64,000 bases of DNA from Streptomyces sp. DSM 110735 (GTDB lineage: Bacteria; Actinomycetota; Actinomycetes; Streptomycetales; Streptomycetaceae), in contig NZ_JACYHF010000018.1 of NCBI RefSeq assembly GCF_016482685.1, forward strand, positions 79,527-143,526, given 5' to 3'. Below, in pieces: positions 43,182 to 50,598 of the stretch (positions are counted from its first letter, which is position 1; each line of letters starts with the position of its first letter). Position numbers and translations under genes: made by a program. The notes under the pieces are model-generated. The model did no database searches. It saw nothing but the letters and a program-made list of their open reading frames with translations, and was not told the origin of the DNA.

Positions 43182-43460
43182 CTATCGCTGATGGCTCGGT
43201 CCCCCGACATCGCCCGTCGTGGGGACCGCTTTGCGTACGACCGCCCAGAGGGTGCGGGCGTTCAAGCTGGTGGCGAGGAGGCCGAAGTGGTCAGCAGCGG
43301 ACACCGCGTCCAGGACCTCTTGCCATGTCTCGGCGGAGACGTCGTCCGGCATCTCCGCTTCGACCGTCGTGTGCCGGGGGTGTTCCTCCACTCGCGTGAG
43401 AAATCCGAGGGCGGACAGCCGGGCGGCGATGGCCTCCGCGCTAACTCCCGAAGCGGGCAC
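43182..43460 (-). CDS. Small hypothetical protein (92 residues), first gene of the operon
   Basis: GTG start with GGAGG 7 bases upstream. VSAEAIAARLSALGFLTRVEEHP and VSAETWQEVLDAVSAADHFGLL suggest a small alpha/beta fold. It is read divergently from the GntR gene at 43540, across the 43497 palindrome. Confidence 0.65.
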   Translation of the reverse strand: MPASGVSAEAIAARLSALGFLTRVEEHPRHTTVEAEMPDDVSAETWQEVLDAVSAADHFGLLATSLNARTLWAVVRKAVPTTGDVGGPSHQR

Positions 43461-43496
43461 AGGGCAGCCTCCGTCAACCGGCGATCACTTTCAGTG

Positions 43497-43533
43497 AATC
43501 TAGTTAACTAGATTAGGGCTAGTGGACTAGATT
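43497..43533. promoter_or_regulatory. Two GntR operators between divergent genes
   Basis: AATCTAGTTAACTAGATT (43497-43514) is a perfect 18-bp palindrome. GGGCTAGTGGACTAGATT (43516-43533) is a second, imperfect copy in phase. They end 6 bases before the GntR ATG. Confidence 0.75.
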
Positions 43534-43539
43534 TTCCAT

Positions 43540-44295
43540 ATGTCTGAGCAACCGCCGTACCTCCGCATCGCCGATGAGCTGAGGCGCCGGATCGCGGAAC
43601 GTGTGTGGGAGCCGGGAGACCGCCTGCCCTCCCGCGCTCAGATCGGCCAGGAGTGCGGCGTGGGCGAGAACGTGGTGCGCCGGGCGCAGGAGTTGCTGAT
43701 CTCCCAGGGAGTGCTGGAGGGTCGCGCCGGTTCGGGCACGTACGTCGCCGAGCCCCGGCGGCGCGTGCGGGTCGTACGGTCTTCCGCGCGGGAGCAGCCC
43801 ACGGGCTCGCCGTTCCGGGCGGACATGAAGGCCGTCGGCAGACAGGGCGACTGGGAGAGCCGGACGGATGCCAAGGTGCCGGCCCCCGCGGAGATCGCGG
43901 CGCGGCTGGGGGTCGACGAGGGCGCGTTGTGCGTACGGACGACGTACGAGTTCCTCGCGGACGGCAAGCCCGTGCAGCTCTCCACGAGCTGGGAGCCGTA
44001 CGACCTCACCGCTGGCACCCTCGTCGTCCTGCCGGAGGGAGGGCCGCACGCGGGCGCCGGGGTCGTGAACCGTATGGCCGCGATCGGTATCACCGTCAGT
44101 CATGCGGTGGAGCAGCCGGAGCCGAGGCACGCGACTGCCGAGGAAGCATCGCTGCTCGGCATCCAGAAGGCCGCGCTCGTCACGCACATCAGGCGGACTT
44201 ACTACAGCGATCAAGGGCGGCCCGTGGAGACGGCGGACATCGTCGCGCCCGTCGCTCACTGCGAGATCGTCTATGAGATCCCGATCAACCGCTGA
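43540..44295 (+). CDS. GntR/HutC-family transcriptional regulator
   Basis: 251 residues. Winged helix YLRIADELRRRIAERVWEPGDRLPSRAQIGQECGVGENVVRRAQELLISQGVLEGRAGSGTYV, then a UTRA domain (LCVRTTYEFLADGKPVQLSTSWEPYDL, KAALVTHIRRTYYSDQGRPVETADIV). Intact, unlike the regulator at 41695. It probably represses itself and the divergent operon through the palindromes in front of it. Confidence 0.88.
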   Translation: MSEQPPYLRIADELRRRIAERVWEPGDRLPSRAQIGQECGVGENVVRRAQELLISQGVLEGRAGSGTYVAEPRRRVRVVRSSAREQPTGSPFRADMKAVGRQGDWESRTDAKVPAPAEIAARLGVDEGALCVRTTYEFLADGKPVQLSTSWEPYDLTAGTLVVLPEGGPHAGAGVVNRMAAIGITVSHAVEQPEPRHATAEEASLLGIQKAALVTHIRRTYYSDQGRPVETADIVAPVAHCEIVYEIPINR

Positions 44296-44341
44296 GTGGC
44301 CACCCCTACAAAACCCCATGGCAGCGCGGATGATTGGGGGC

Positions 44342-44680
44342 ATGGGGATCGATGTGGGACTGCACTCTGCTCGGCCGACTCGTAGCTGGAAGAAGTCTCG
44401 CGCGACGTTCTTGCGCGGGTCTTACGGGCACGGTGATGCGTTGGCCGATGCCTTGGGCGCGCTTCACTATCTCGGTGTCCCTGGGCGGCTTACCGCTGTC
44501 GACCTCTACGGAGACACGGTGATGAACGAGCAGGACGCCGAAGCCGCCCTCGCCGAAGTGCCAGGTTTGAGGGAACGGTGCGCGGACGAGCGACAGCGCG
44601 CGGCGCTGGATGATCTCGCGGCGGTGCTGAAGGAGTGCGTCTCCACTGCGGGCAGTTACGTATGGTTCGCCGGCGACTGA
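44342..44680 (+). CDS. Hypothetical protein (112 residues)
   Basis: ATG 44342 with GGGGG upstream was chosen over in-frame ATGs at 44318 and 44330. LRGSYGHGDALADALGALHYLGVPGRLTAVDLYGD and LRERCADERQRAALDDLAAVLKEC describe a mostly helical soluble protein. No family recognised. Last gene before the right attachment site. Confidence 0.6.
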   Translation: MGIDVGLHSARPTRSWKKSRATFLRGSYGHGDALADALGALHYLGVPGRLTAVDLYGDTVMNEQDAEAALAEVPGLRERCADERQRAALDDLAAVLKECVSTAGSYVWFAGD

Positions 44681-44703
44681 GCAGCACGCCGGTTCTGGCG
44701 CAC

Positions 44704-44722
44704 TGTCGAATGGGTGTCGAAG
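44704..44722. repeat. TGTCGAA pair, copy 3 (near attR)
   Basis: TGTCGAATGGGTGTCGAAG, 66 bases inside the right core, same orientation as the other two copies. Confidence 0.5.
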
Positions 44723-44788
44723 GGCGGGCATTGTGGCGCCAAGGGCGAGAAAACGCGCAGGTCATCCAGGGGGCGAACGTCATCACAC

Positions 44789-44838
44789 CAGGCGCCTTCT
44801 AAGCGCTTGGCCGCAGGTTCGAGTCCTGCCGGGGGCGC
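44789..44838 (+). repeat. Right attachment site (attR core)
   Basis: 50 bases identical to 30097-30146: the last 49 bases of tRNA-Arg plus one base, without the 5' half. This is the displaced original 3' end of the chromosomal tRNA gene. Confidence 0.9.
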
Positions 44839-44845
44839 ACCCCGA

Positions 44846-44869
44846 GCCCTCCCTCCGGGAGGGCTTTTT
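44846..44869 (+). terminator. Displaced original tRNA terminator
   Basis: GCCCTCC / GGAGGGC stem followed by TTTTT, at the same distance from the core as the left-end terminator. It differs from that one by loss of one T and one A that pair with each other. Confidence 0.8.
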
Positions 44870-44955
44870 GCTGGTCGGGGCATGGGGCGTCCGCCGACGA
44901 CGCGGGCCCCCACGGTCAGGGCTTTCGGACGGCGAGTCGCAGGTCCCCCCGTCGG

Positions 44956-46218
44956 CTATTTGGTCTTGAACTCGACCTTTCCCGTGCTCATCCGGAAGTT
45001 TCCGTTGGAGTACAGCGTGGGGCGGGCCTCGACGTGGTTGCCGCTGTATTTCTCCACGTGCCGGATCTGGACGCCGCCGGGAACGGTGAAGTCGATCAGG
45101 GCGATGGCGACCCAGTAGGACAGGTTGCGGTTGTTGAACAGGGGCACCGTCACGGTGGAGCCGCGCCCGTCGGTGACGACCGCCCGGGCGCCGTAGGACT
45201 TGAACGAACCGGTGCCGTTCTCCACCGCGCTGTAGGCACACAGAAGGACGTACCCCTGGAGGTCGGGGCGGCGGATGGTGATCGTCTCCCGCCCCGGCAC
45301 TCTGGAATCGCCGTCCAGGGCGATGTAGGGCGGTGCGAGGGGCGATCCCAGTTCTCGGTAGTAGACGACGTGCTCCGACCTGTTCGGGCGCTTGCCGATC
45401 GGTGTGACCTGGTTTCCGGGGACGTAGAGGGCGTACAGATCGAGGTCGGCGCCGGCCTGCCGTCGAGCCGCGCTCCCGCCGTTCCATTCGAGTGTGGCCG
45501 TCACCGTGAGGCTCGGGTCGTCCTTGCGCATGTCGATGGTCGCCTGACCAGCCTTGGTGAGGGCGACTTTGCCCAGCGGGACCAGGGGGCGAACCGGTGC
45601 CGTCGACGGGACGGGCGGAATCACCGGCGAGACGCGCGGCGCACAGGTCGGAGGGGATGGCGCGGGAGGAGTTTGGCGAGTCTGCGAGGGAAGCGCGGAC
45701 GGGACCGGCGCCACGGATGGTCCCGGGTCGTCCACGACGATGCCGAAGTCCGCGGCCAGACCCGCCAGCCCCGTGTCCCACCCCTGGCCCACCGCCCTTG
45801 CCTTCCAGTCGCCCGCGCGTCGGTACAGCTCGACGAGGATGGCCACCGTCTCCCGATGCGCGAGCGGCGGCGGCGCGAAGGTGATCCGCGCGTTTCCGCA
45901 TTCGATGACCGCGTGGGGGGTGTTGCTCGCGTCGAAGTGAGTGGCCCGCAGCTCGGGGTCGATGCTGGCGACAACCGCGATGCGGTCGACTGTCGCGGGG
46001 ACCGCGGCCGGGTCCACGGCGATTGTCTGCCCGTTCAGCCGGACCCCGTCCTGCGACGGGTGGTTGTAGAAGACCAGATCGTCGTCGCCGCGCACCTTTC
46101 CGTCCGGACCGAGGAGAACGGCGGACACGTCGATGCCCGTGGTCGGGGAGCTGAGGGTGACGCGGCACACCGCCGCGGGCAGGACGGCATTGCCGCCCTT
46201 TGCAAGAGTCGTGGTCAT
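44956..46218 (-). CDS. TerD-family stress protein with two TerD-like domains
   Basis: 420 residues, ATG with GAGAGG. Domain 1 (residues ~1-165): TTLAKGGNAVLPAAVCRV, VSAVLLGPDGKVRGDDDLVFYNHPS, ECGNARITFAPP, VAILVELYRRAGDWKARAVGQGWD. A Pro-rich linker leads to domain 2 (~235-420), with DLDLYALYV and a C-terminal NGNFRMSTGKVEFKTK. TerD domains bind calcium and act in tellurite/general stress complexes. Tandem or fused forms are frequent in Streptomyces. The 3' end lies just outside the element. Confidence 0.88.
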   Translation of the reverse strand: MTTTLAKGGNAVLPAAVCRVTLSSPTTGIDVSAVLLGPDGKVRGDDDLVFYNHPSQDGVRLNGQTIAVDPAAVPATVDRIAVVASIDPELRATHFDASNTPHAVIECGNARITFAPPPLAHRETVAILVELYRRAGDWKARAVGQGWDTGLAGLAADFGIVVDDPGPSVAPVPSALPSQTRQTPPAPSPPTCAPRVSPVIPPVPSTAPVRPLVPLGKVALTKAGQATIDMRKDDPSLTVTATLEWNGGSAARRQAGADLDLYALYVPGNQVTPIGKRPNRSEHVVYYRELGSPLAPPYIALDGDSRVPGRETITIRRPDLQGYVLLCAYSAVENGTGSFKSYGARAVVTDGRGSTVTVPLFNNRNLSYWVAIALIDFTVPGGVQIRHVEKYSGNHVEARPTLYSNGNFRMSTGKVEFKTK

Positions 46219-46345
46219 GTGTGGCCTCTCACGGTGGTTCGTACATAGTGGTGTCCCTCGTCGATCCGTGGTGGCCAAACACTGATGTCGTGTTGGTGAG
46301 TGCCTGGAGCCTGCCGGCGCTTGTACTGCTGGTGGGCTCTGTGAC

Positions 46346-46774
46346 TCATCGGTGCCCGGCGCCACGCGCCTCCCGTTCCGCGTCCCCCTCCGCCCCGAAC
46401 ATCGACCCGATCAGCGCGGTGACCAACAGGCACACCACCAAGCTCCCCGCCACCACCAGCCCCACCCCGATCACGAACAGCCCGCTGTCGTCGTCCGACC
46501 AGTCGTAGAACGACGCGATGGCCAAGCCGATCGGGGTGCCGAGAATCGCCGCGAGGAAGTGGCGGTGGTACGCCGCCCAGCACACCGGGACCAGCAACGT
46601 CAGGACCAGGCCGATCACCTGCCAGGGCTCGTACGGGCCGGTGGTCGAGCCGTCGGGGTGGACGTCGCGGTGTTGGTCCCAGCCGAGCCACGCCGCCCAG
46701 AGGGCGATGGAGGTGGCGGTCAGGGCGAGGATCGCGAGGGGCTGGGTGATGAGGGACTTCCAGGCTCTGGTCAT
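46346..46774 (-). CDS. Small integral membrane protein
   Basis: 142 residues from ATG 46774. Four hydrophobic segments: PLAILALTATSIALWAAWLG, WQVIGLVLTLLVPVCWAAY, AAILGTPIGLAIASFYDW, LFVIGVGLVVAGSLVVCLLVT. Acidic loop SDDDSG. Function unknown. Confidence 0.72.
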   Translation of the reverse strand: MTRAWKSLITQPLAILALTATSIALWAAWLGWDQHRDVHPDGSTTGPYEPWQVIGLVLTLLVPVCWAAYHRHFLAAILGTPIGLAIASFYDWSDDDSGLFVIGVGLVVAGSLVVCLLVTALIGSMFGAEGDAEREARGAGHR

Positions 46775-46978
46775 GGCATCAGGGTTTCCGTTCGGGGCGG
46801 GGTCGAACAGGGTGCGTGTACTCAGGTGGGGGCGAGTACTTGAGCGCACCAGGCGCCCTCGCCCAGGCACGGACCCCCCATGATCCAAAGCCCACCGCCC
46901 ACCAGGCACCCACCCCCGCCCCGGAACCCCCGTGATCCAATTACCCCCGCAACAGCCCATCCGTCAGGGGGAGATGAC

Positions 46979-47932
46979 ATGCGACTTCGGTGCGCGGTGC
47001 TGGACGACTTCCAGGGGGTGGCCACCGAGGTGGCCGACTGGTCCAGGTTGCCGGTGGATGTCGTCCCGTTCCGGGAGCACATCCGCGACGAAGACGCCCT
47101 CGCCGCCGCCCTCGGCGACTTCGACATCGTCGTCACCCTCAGGGAGCGCGTCCCCTTCCCCGGGTCGCTCATCTCGCGGCTGCCCCGGCTGAAGCTGATC
47201 GTCGCCTCCGGGATGCGGAACAGTGTTATTGATTACGAGGCTGCCAAAGCGCACGGTGTCACCGTGTGCGGAACCGCCAGTTCGTCGACTCCGCCCGTGG
47301 AGATGACCTGGGCGCTGATCCTCGGACTCGCCCGGGGGGTCGTTCAGGAGAGCAACGCCCTGCGGCAAGGCGGACCGTGGCAGTCCACCCTCGGAGCCGA
47401 CCTCCATGGCGCGCGGCTCGGACTGCTCGGGCTCGGGAAGATCGGGTCACGGGTGGCGCAGGTGGGGCTCGCCTTTGGGATGCGGGTCGGTGCCTGGAGT
47501 CGGAATCTCACCGCCGAACGGGCCGCCGCCACCGGTGTCGAGCTGGCCGCGAGCAAGGAAGAGCTGCTCGCGGACAGTGACTTCGTGTCCGTGCATCTCG
47601 CCCTCGGGGAGCGCAGCCGGGGGCTCATCGGCGCGCCCGAACTCGCGCTGATGAAGCCGACCGCCTACCTCGTCAACACCTCCCGCGCCGCGATCGTCGA
47701 CCAGGACGCGCTGCTCGCCGCGTTGCGAAACAGGAGTATCGCGGGCGCGGGGGTGGACGTCTTCGACGTCGAGCCGTTGCCCGCCGGGCACCCGATGCGC
47801 AGCGCGCCCCGGCTGCTCGCCACGCCGCACCTCGGGTACGTCTCGCGGGGCAACTACGCCACCTACTACGGGCAGGCGGTGGAGAACATCGAGGCGTACC
47901 TCGCGGGCTCGCCGGTACGGCAGCTCCCCTGA
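46979..47932 (+). CDS. D-isomer-specific 2-hydroxyacid dehydrogenase
   Basis: 317 residues, ATG with GGGGGAGA. The nucleotide-binding domain is LGLLGLGKIGSRVAQVGLAFGM. The substrate and catalytic residues follow the family: SGMRNSVIDYEAAKAHGV, VNTSRAAIVDQDALLAALR, FDVEPLPAGHPM and the catalytic histidine in ATPHLGYVSRGN. NAD-dependent reduction of a 2-oxoacid is expected; substrate unknown. A hairpin at 47963-47993 follows the stop. Confidence 0.9.
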   Translation: MRLRCAVLDDFQGVATEVADWSRLPVDVVPFREHIRDEDALAAALGDFDIVVTLRERVPFPGSLISRLPRLKLIVASGMRNSVIDYEAAKAHGVTVCGTASSSTPPVEMTWALILGLARGVVQESNALRQGGPWQSTLGADLHGARLGLLGLGKIGSRVAQVGLAFGMRVGAWSRNLTAERAAATGVELAASKEELLADSDFVSVHLALGERSRGLIGAPELALMKPTAYLVNTSRAAIVDQDALLAALRNRSIAGAGVDVFDVEPLPAGHPMRSAPRLLATPHLGYVSRGNYATYYGQAVENIEAYLAGSPVRQLP

Positions 47933-48010
47933 ACCCACACGACCGCGACCAGGCACGACACACCCCCTTGACCCGTTTCGCCGCAAAAGGGGGATCTCTG
48001 CCCCCTCGCC

Positions 48011-48038
48011 CGTGACCACCCCCGGCCGGGGCCGTTGA
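48011..48038 (+). promoter_or_regulatory. Sigma-BldN-like promoter of the chaplin gene at 48108
   Basis: CGTGAC (48011-48016), 16-base spacer, CGTTGA (48033-48038). One mismatch to the reported BldN consensus CGTAAC-N16-CGTTGA. Predicts a leader of about 60 bases. Confidence 0.65.
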
Positions 48039-48107
48039 ACGGGAAGTGCGGCGGCTGGTCCTGCCGACCGCGCTTCCCGAGCAACAAGGCAACAAAAGGA
48101 GAACGTG

Positions 48108-48422
48108 ATGTCTCGCATCGCGAAGGCGGCCGTCGTCGCCCTCGGCACCGGCGCCGTGGTGGTCGGCGGGGCCGGCCTGGCGCTGGCCGACGCGGGTGCC
48201 CAGGGTGCCGCGGTCGGTTCGCCCGGCGTGCTGTCCGGCAACGTGATCCAGGTTCCGGTCAACGTCCCCGTCAACCTGTGCGGGAACAGCGTCAACGTGG
48301 TCGGCCTGCTGAACCCGGCGTTCGGCAACACCTGCGCCAACGTCGGCGAGCAGACCCCGCCCACCACCCCGGTCGCCCCCGAGGCCCCCGAGGGCTACGG
48401 CGACTCCGGCTACGGCAACTGA
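48108..48422 (+). CDS. Short chaplin with a C-terminal extension
   Basis: 104 residues from ATG 48108 (AAAGGAG upstream). Signal peptide to about residue 28 (VVALGTGAVVVGGAGLALA), then one chaplin domain GSPGVLSGNVIQVPVNVPVNLCGNSVNVVGLLNPAFGNTC with the two conserved cysteines. Short chaplins assemble into amyloid fibrils that coat aerial hyphae. Unlike standard ~50-residue mature forms, it carries an additional acidic/Pro/Tyr tail (EQTPPTTPVAPEAPEG..GYGN) with no sorting signal. Confidence 0.9.
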   Translation: MSRIAKAAVVALGTGAVVVGGAGLALADAGAQGAAVGSPGVLSGNVIQVPVNVPVNLCGNSVNVVGLLNPAFGNTCANVGEQTPPTTPVAPEAPEGYGDSGYGN

Positions 48423-48442
48423 GTCACCCCCGCGCGACACAA

Positions 48443-48475
48443 AAGAGCCCCGGCACTCCGAGCGCCGGGGCTCTT
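48443..48475. terminator. Terminator between chaplin and tyrosinase genes
   Basis: AAGAGCCCCGGC (48443-48454) pairs perfectly with GCCGGGGCTCTT (48464-48475), 9-base loop. Symmetric flanks allow use in both directions by the convergent genes. Confidence 0.8.
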
Positions 48476-48516
48476 CCCTGTCCGCGTCCCCCCGTAGATG
48501 CCTTGAATCCCCCAGC

Positions 48517-49383
48517 TCAGGCGTACCGATAGATCCCGCTCACGTCCTCCAGCGAATCCGGCGTCACATTCCACGGCGGCAGCTTCTGGAGCCGGGCGAC
48601 GATCCGCCCCTGCTGCTTGTCCCCCGCGCCCGGCGGGTTCGCGGGGAGGTACCGGTGACTCGTGTGGGCCCGCTGCCAGCGGTACCACTGGTAGTCGATG
48701 AAGGCGTGGTGCAGCCAGAACACCGGGTCGTTGACCGAGGCGCCGCCGAGCATCTCGCCGCCGACCCAGCGGTGCACGCGGTTGTGGTTGCGCCAGGAGA
48801 CGCTGCCGCTGCCGGTGCCCCAGCCCTCCAGTTTGTTGCGGAAGCCGCGGGTCACCGTGGAGTCCCAGGGGGAGGCGTCGTAGACCGGCTCGTCCAGGGC
48901 CGACTGGAGTTCGCTCTTGGTGGGGAGCTGGATGGGGTTGGCGGCGCGGCCGAGGTCGCGGGTGAGGGCCTTGCCGTCGGTGACGTTGACCTTGAGGGTC
49001 CAGTGCCCGGCTCCGTAGGCGAACGGACCTGTCGTCACCTGGCGGTCGGAGCGCCGTCCGTTGCCGCCGAGCAGGTCCGCCGTCCAGGGTGCGGCGGTGG
49101 TGGCGCGGTCCTGGGTCCAGTCCCAGTACGGCAGGGTCACCGAGGAGTCGACGCGGCGCAGCGCGTTCTCCAGGTCGAGGAGGAACCTGCGGTGCCAGGG
49201 CAGGAAGGAGGGGCACATGTGGGCGGCGCGCAGACCCTTCTCGCCGTCGGAGGTGTAGTAGTCGATGTGGGTGCGCACGAACTCGTCGTACTCGCCGCGC
49301 CGTTTCACCTCAAGAAGCGCGTTGACGAACCGGCGGCGCTCGCTCGCGGTGAGCGTCGTGACGTTCTTACGCGTGTACGCCAT
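48517..49383 (-). CDS. melC2: Tyrosinase
   Basis: 288 residues, no signal peptide. Binuclear type-3 copper enzyme oxidising tyrosine/DOPA to melanin precursors. CuA ligands are in RTHIDYY, AAHMCPSFLPWHRRFL; CuB in RNHNRVHRWVGG and FWLHHAFIDYQW. PYWDWTQDR and GPFAYGAGHW are family motifs. Exported as a complex with the cofactor protein encoded immediately upstream. The genes overlap by 17 bases. Confidence 0.95.
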   Translation of the reverse strand: MAYTRKNVTTLTASERRRFVNALLEVKRRGEYDEFVRTHIDYYTSDGEKGLRAAHMCPSFLPWHRRFLLDLENALRRVDSSVTLPYWDWTQDRATTAAPWTADLLGGNGRRSDRQVTTGPFAYGAGHWTLKVNVTDGKALTRDLGRAANPIQLPTKSELQSALDEPVYDASPWDSTVTRGFRNKLEGWGTGSGSVSWRNHNRVHRWVGGEMLGGASVNDPVFWLHHAFIDYQWYRWQRAHTSHRYLPANPPGAGDKQQGRIVARLQKLPPWNVTPDSLEDVSGIYRYA

Positions 49384-49912
49384 GCGTGCCCCCCGCCATC
49401 TCGTCCATGACCCCGCCCGAGTGACCCGTGGTTCCGCCCGAGTGCCTCATGCCGCTGCCCGAGCGGCTCATGCTCCCGCCGACCGGCCCCGGCGCCAGAT
49501 CGCGTACGTGCCGCCCCGGACCCAGCTCGTCGACGGCCGCGCGGGTCGCCGCCAGGGGTGTGGGGTACGACGTGTAGTGGTCGACCATGCTCATCCAGGT
49601 GCCGTCGGCGCGCCGCATGAGGTGCAGCGGGCTGCCGTCCACGGTGATCTGCCAGTCGCCCTCGCCGCCGCGGCGGCTGAGCGCGGGGACGGCGTAGCCC
49701 TGGATGTGGCGGCCGCGGTACGTCTCGTCGAAGGCGGTGTCCGAGGGGGCGTCCGGGGGCAGCGGGCGGGAGGCGGCGACCACCGGGGCGAGGGCGAGGG
49801 CGGCGGCGGAGGCCAGCAGCCCCCGGGCCATCTCCCGTCGTGACGGTTTCGCCGTACTCGCTCCGATCGGCGTTCCCGCCCCCACCGTTGCACCACCGGC
49901 ACCGACAGCCAT
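49367..49912 (-). CDS. melC1: Tyrosinase cofactor/copper chaperone
   Basis: 181 residues, ATG with GAGGAG. The Tat-type signal SRREMARGLLASAAALALAP indicates export of the folded MelC1-MelC2 pair. The conserved core FDETYRGRHIQGYAV and MSMVDHYTSYPTPLAATRAAVDELG matches MelC1. The C-terminal ~40 residues (GSMSRSGSGMRHSGGTTGHS.., MDEMAGG) are unusually rich in Met, His and Gly, beyond the normal length, and could bind copper. Confidence 0.9.
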   Translation of the reverse strand: MAVGAGGATVGAGTPIGASTAKPSRREMARGLLASAAALALAPVVAASRPLPPDAPSDTAFDETYRGRHIQGYAVPALSRRGGEGDWQITVDGSPLHLMRRADGTWMSMVDHYTSYPTPLAATRAAVDELGPGRHVRDLAPGPVGGSMSRSGSGMRHSGGTTGHSGGVMDEMAGGTHGVHA

Positions 49913-50010
49913 GTCTCAACTCCTCGTCGCGGATCGGATGTCGGTACCGGTAACCGGCGCGGGCCGCGCCTAGTCACCGCCGCAGGGCCATCCGGGTAGG
50001 ACGGCGCCGG

Positions 50011-50598
50011 TCAGCCGGTCCAGAAGTCCCACCAGCGGGTGAGGACGAGGACGCCGACGACACCGAGATGGAGCAGCGCGAGGAGCCAGGTGAAGTCGGC
50101 GAGGAAGGTCCGTACCGGACCCGGCGCGGGCAGATACCCCTCGCGGACGACCAGCGAGGTGACGTACCAGAAGAGGACGATCGTCGCCGCCCACGCCAGA
50201 CAGCACCACAGGCACAGCGCGTTGACGCGGTACAGCGACTCGAACTGGAGCCAGGTGACGAACCCGACGCCGAACAGGCACCCGCCCCAGAACGCCAGCC
50301 AGTACCAGCCCGGGAAGCGGGCACCGGCCAGCAGACCGGTGCCCACGCAGACGACGACGGCGTACGCCAGCAGCCCCAGCATCGGGTTGGGGAAGCCGAA
50401 CACGGACGCCTGCGCGCTCTTCATCACGCTGCCGCAGGAGACGACCGGGTTGAGGCTGCAGCCGGGGGTGAAGGACGGGTCCTTCAGGAGCTTGAACTCG
50501 TCCAGGGTGATGACCCAGGAGGCGAGCAGTCCGGCCGCCCCGGTGATGAGGACGAGCAGCGCTCCGAGACCCCGTCCGGTCGTCCGGGCACGCGGCAT
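50011..50598 (-). CDS. Vitamin K epoxide reductase (VKOR) family membrane protein
   Basis: 195 residues from ATG 50598. Four to five membrane helices. The loop cysteines PGCSLNPVVSCGSV and the active-site CxxC in ALCLWCCLAW are those of bacterial VKOR, which reoxidises DsbA-like partners using quinone and so drives disulfide formation outside the membrane. The start overlaps the stop of the DUF5949 gene (TGATG). Cysteine-containing chaplins and exported proteins nearby are plausible clients. Confidence 0.9.
   Translation of the reverse strand: MPRARTTGRGLGALLVLITGAAGLLASWVITLDEFKLLKDPSFTPGCSLNPVVSCGSVMKSAQASVFGFPNPMLGLLAYAVVVCVGTGLLAGARFPGWYWLAFWGGCLFGVGFVTWLQFESLYRVNALCLWCCLAWAATIVLFWYVTSLVVREGYLPAPGPVRTFLADFTWLLALLHLGVVGVLVLTRWWDFWTG

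Larger units (their letters stand above)
30097..44838. mobile_element. Decayed actinomycete integrative (and conjugative) element in tRNA-Arg(TCT)
   Basis: Bounded by an exact 50-bp direct repeat that is the 3' part of the tRNA. Inside are TraB/FtsK-like and Spd-type genes, a KorSA-like GntR regulator, a Pif-like Nudix gene, an integrase C-terminal remnant next to the left attachment site, and unrelated cargo. Several internal genes are visibly less GC-biased than the flanking chromosome. No complete integrase, excisionase or replication initiator could be found, so it probably cannot excise on its own. Confidence 0.88.
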
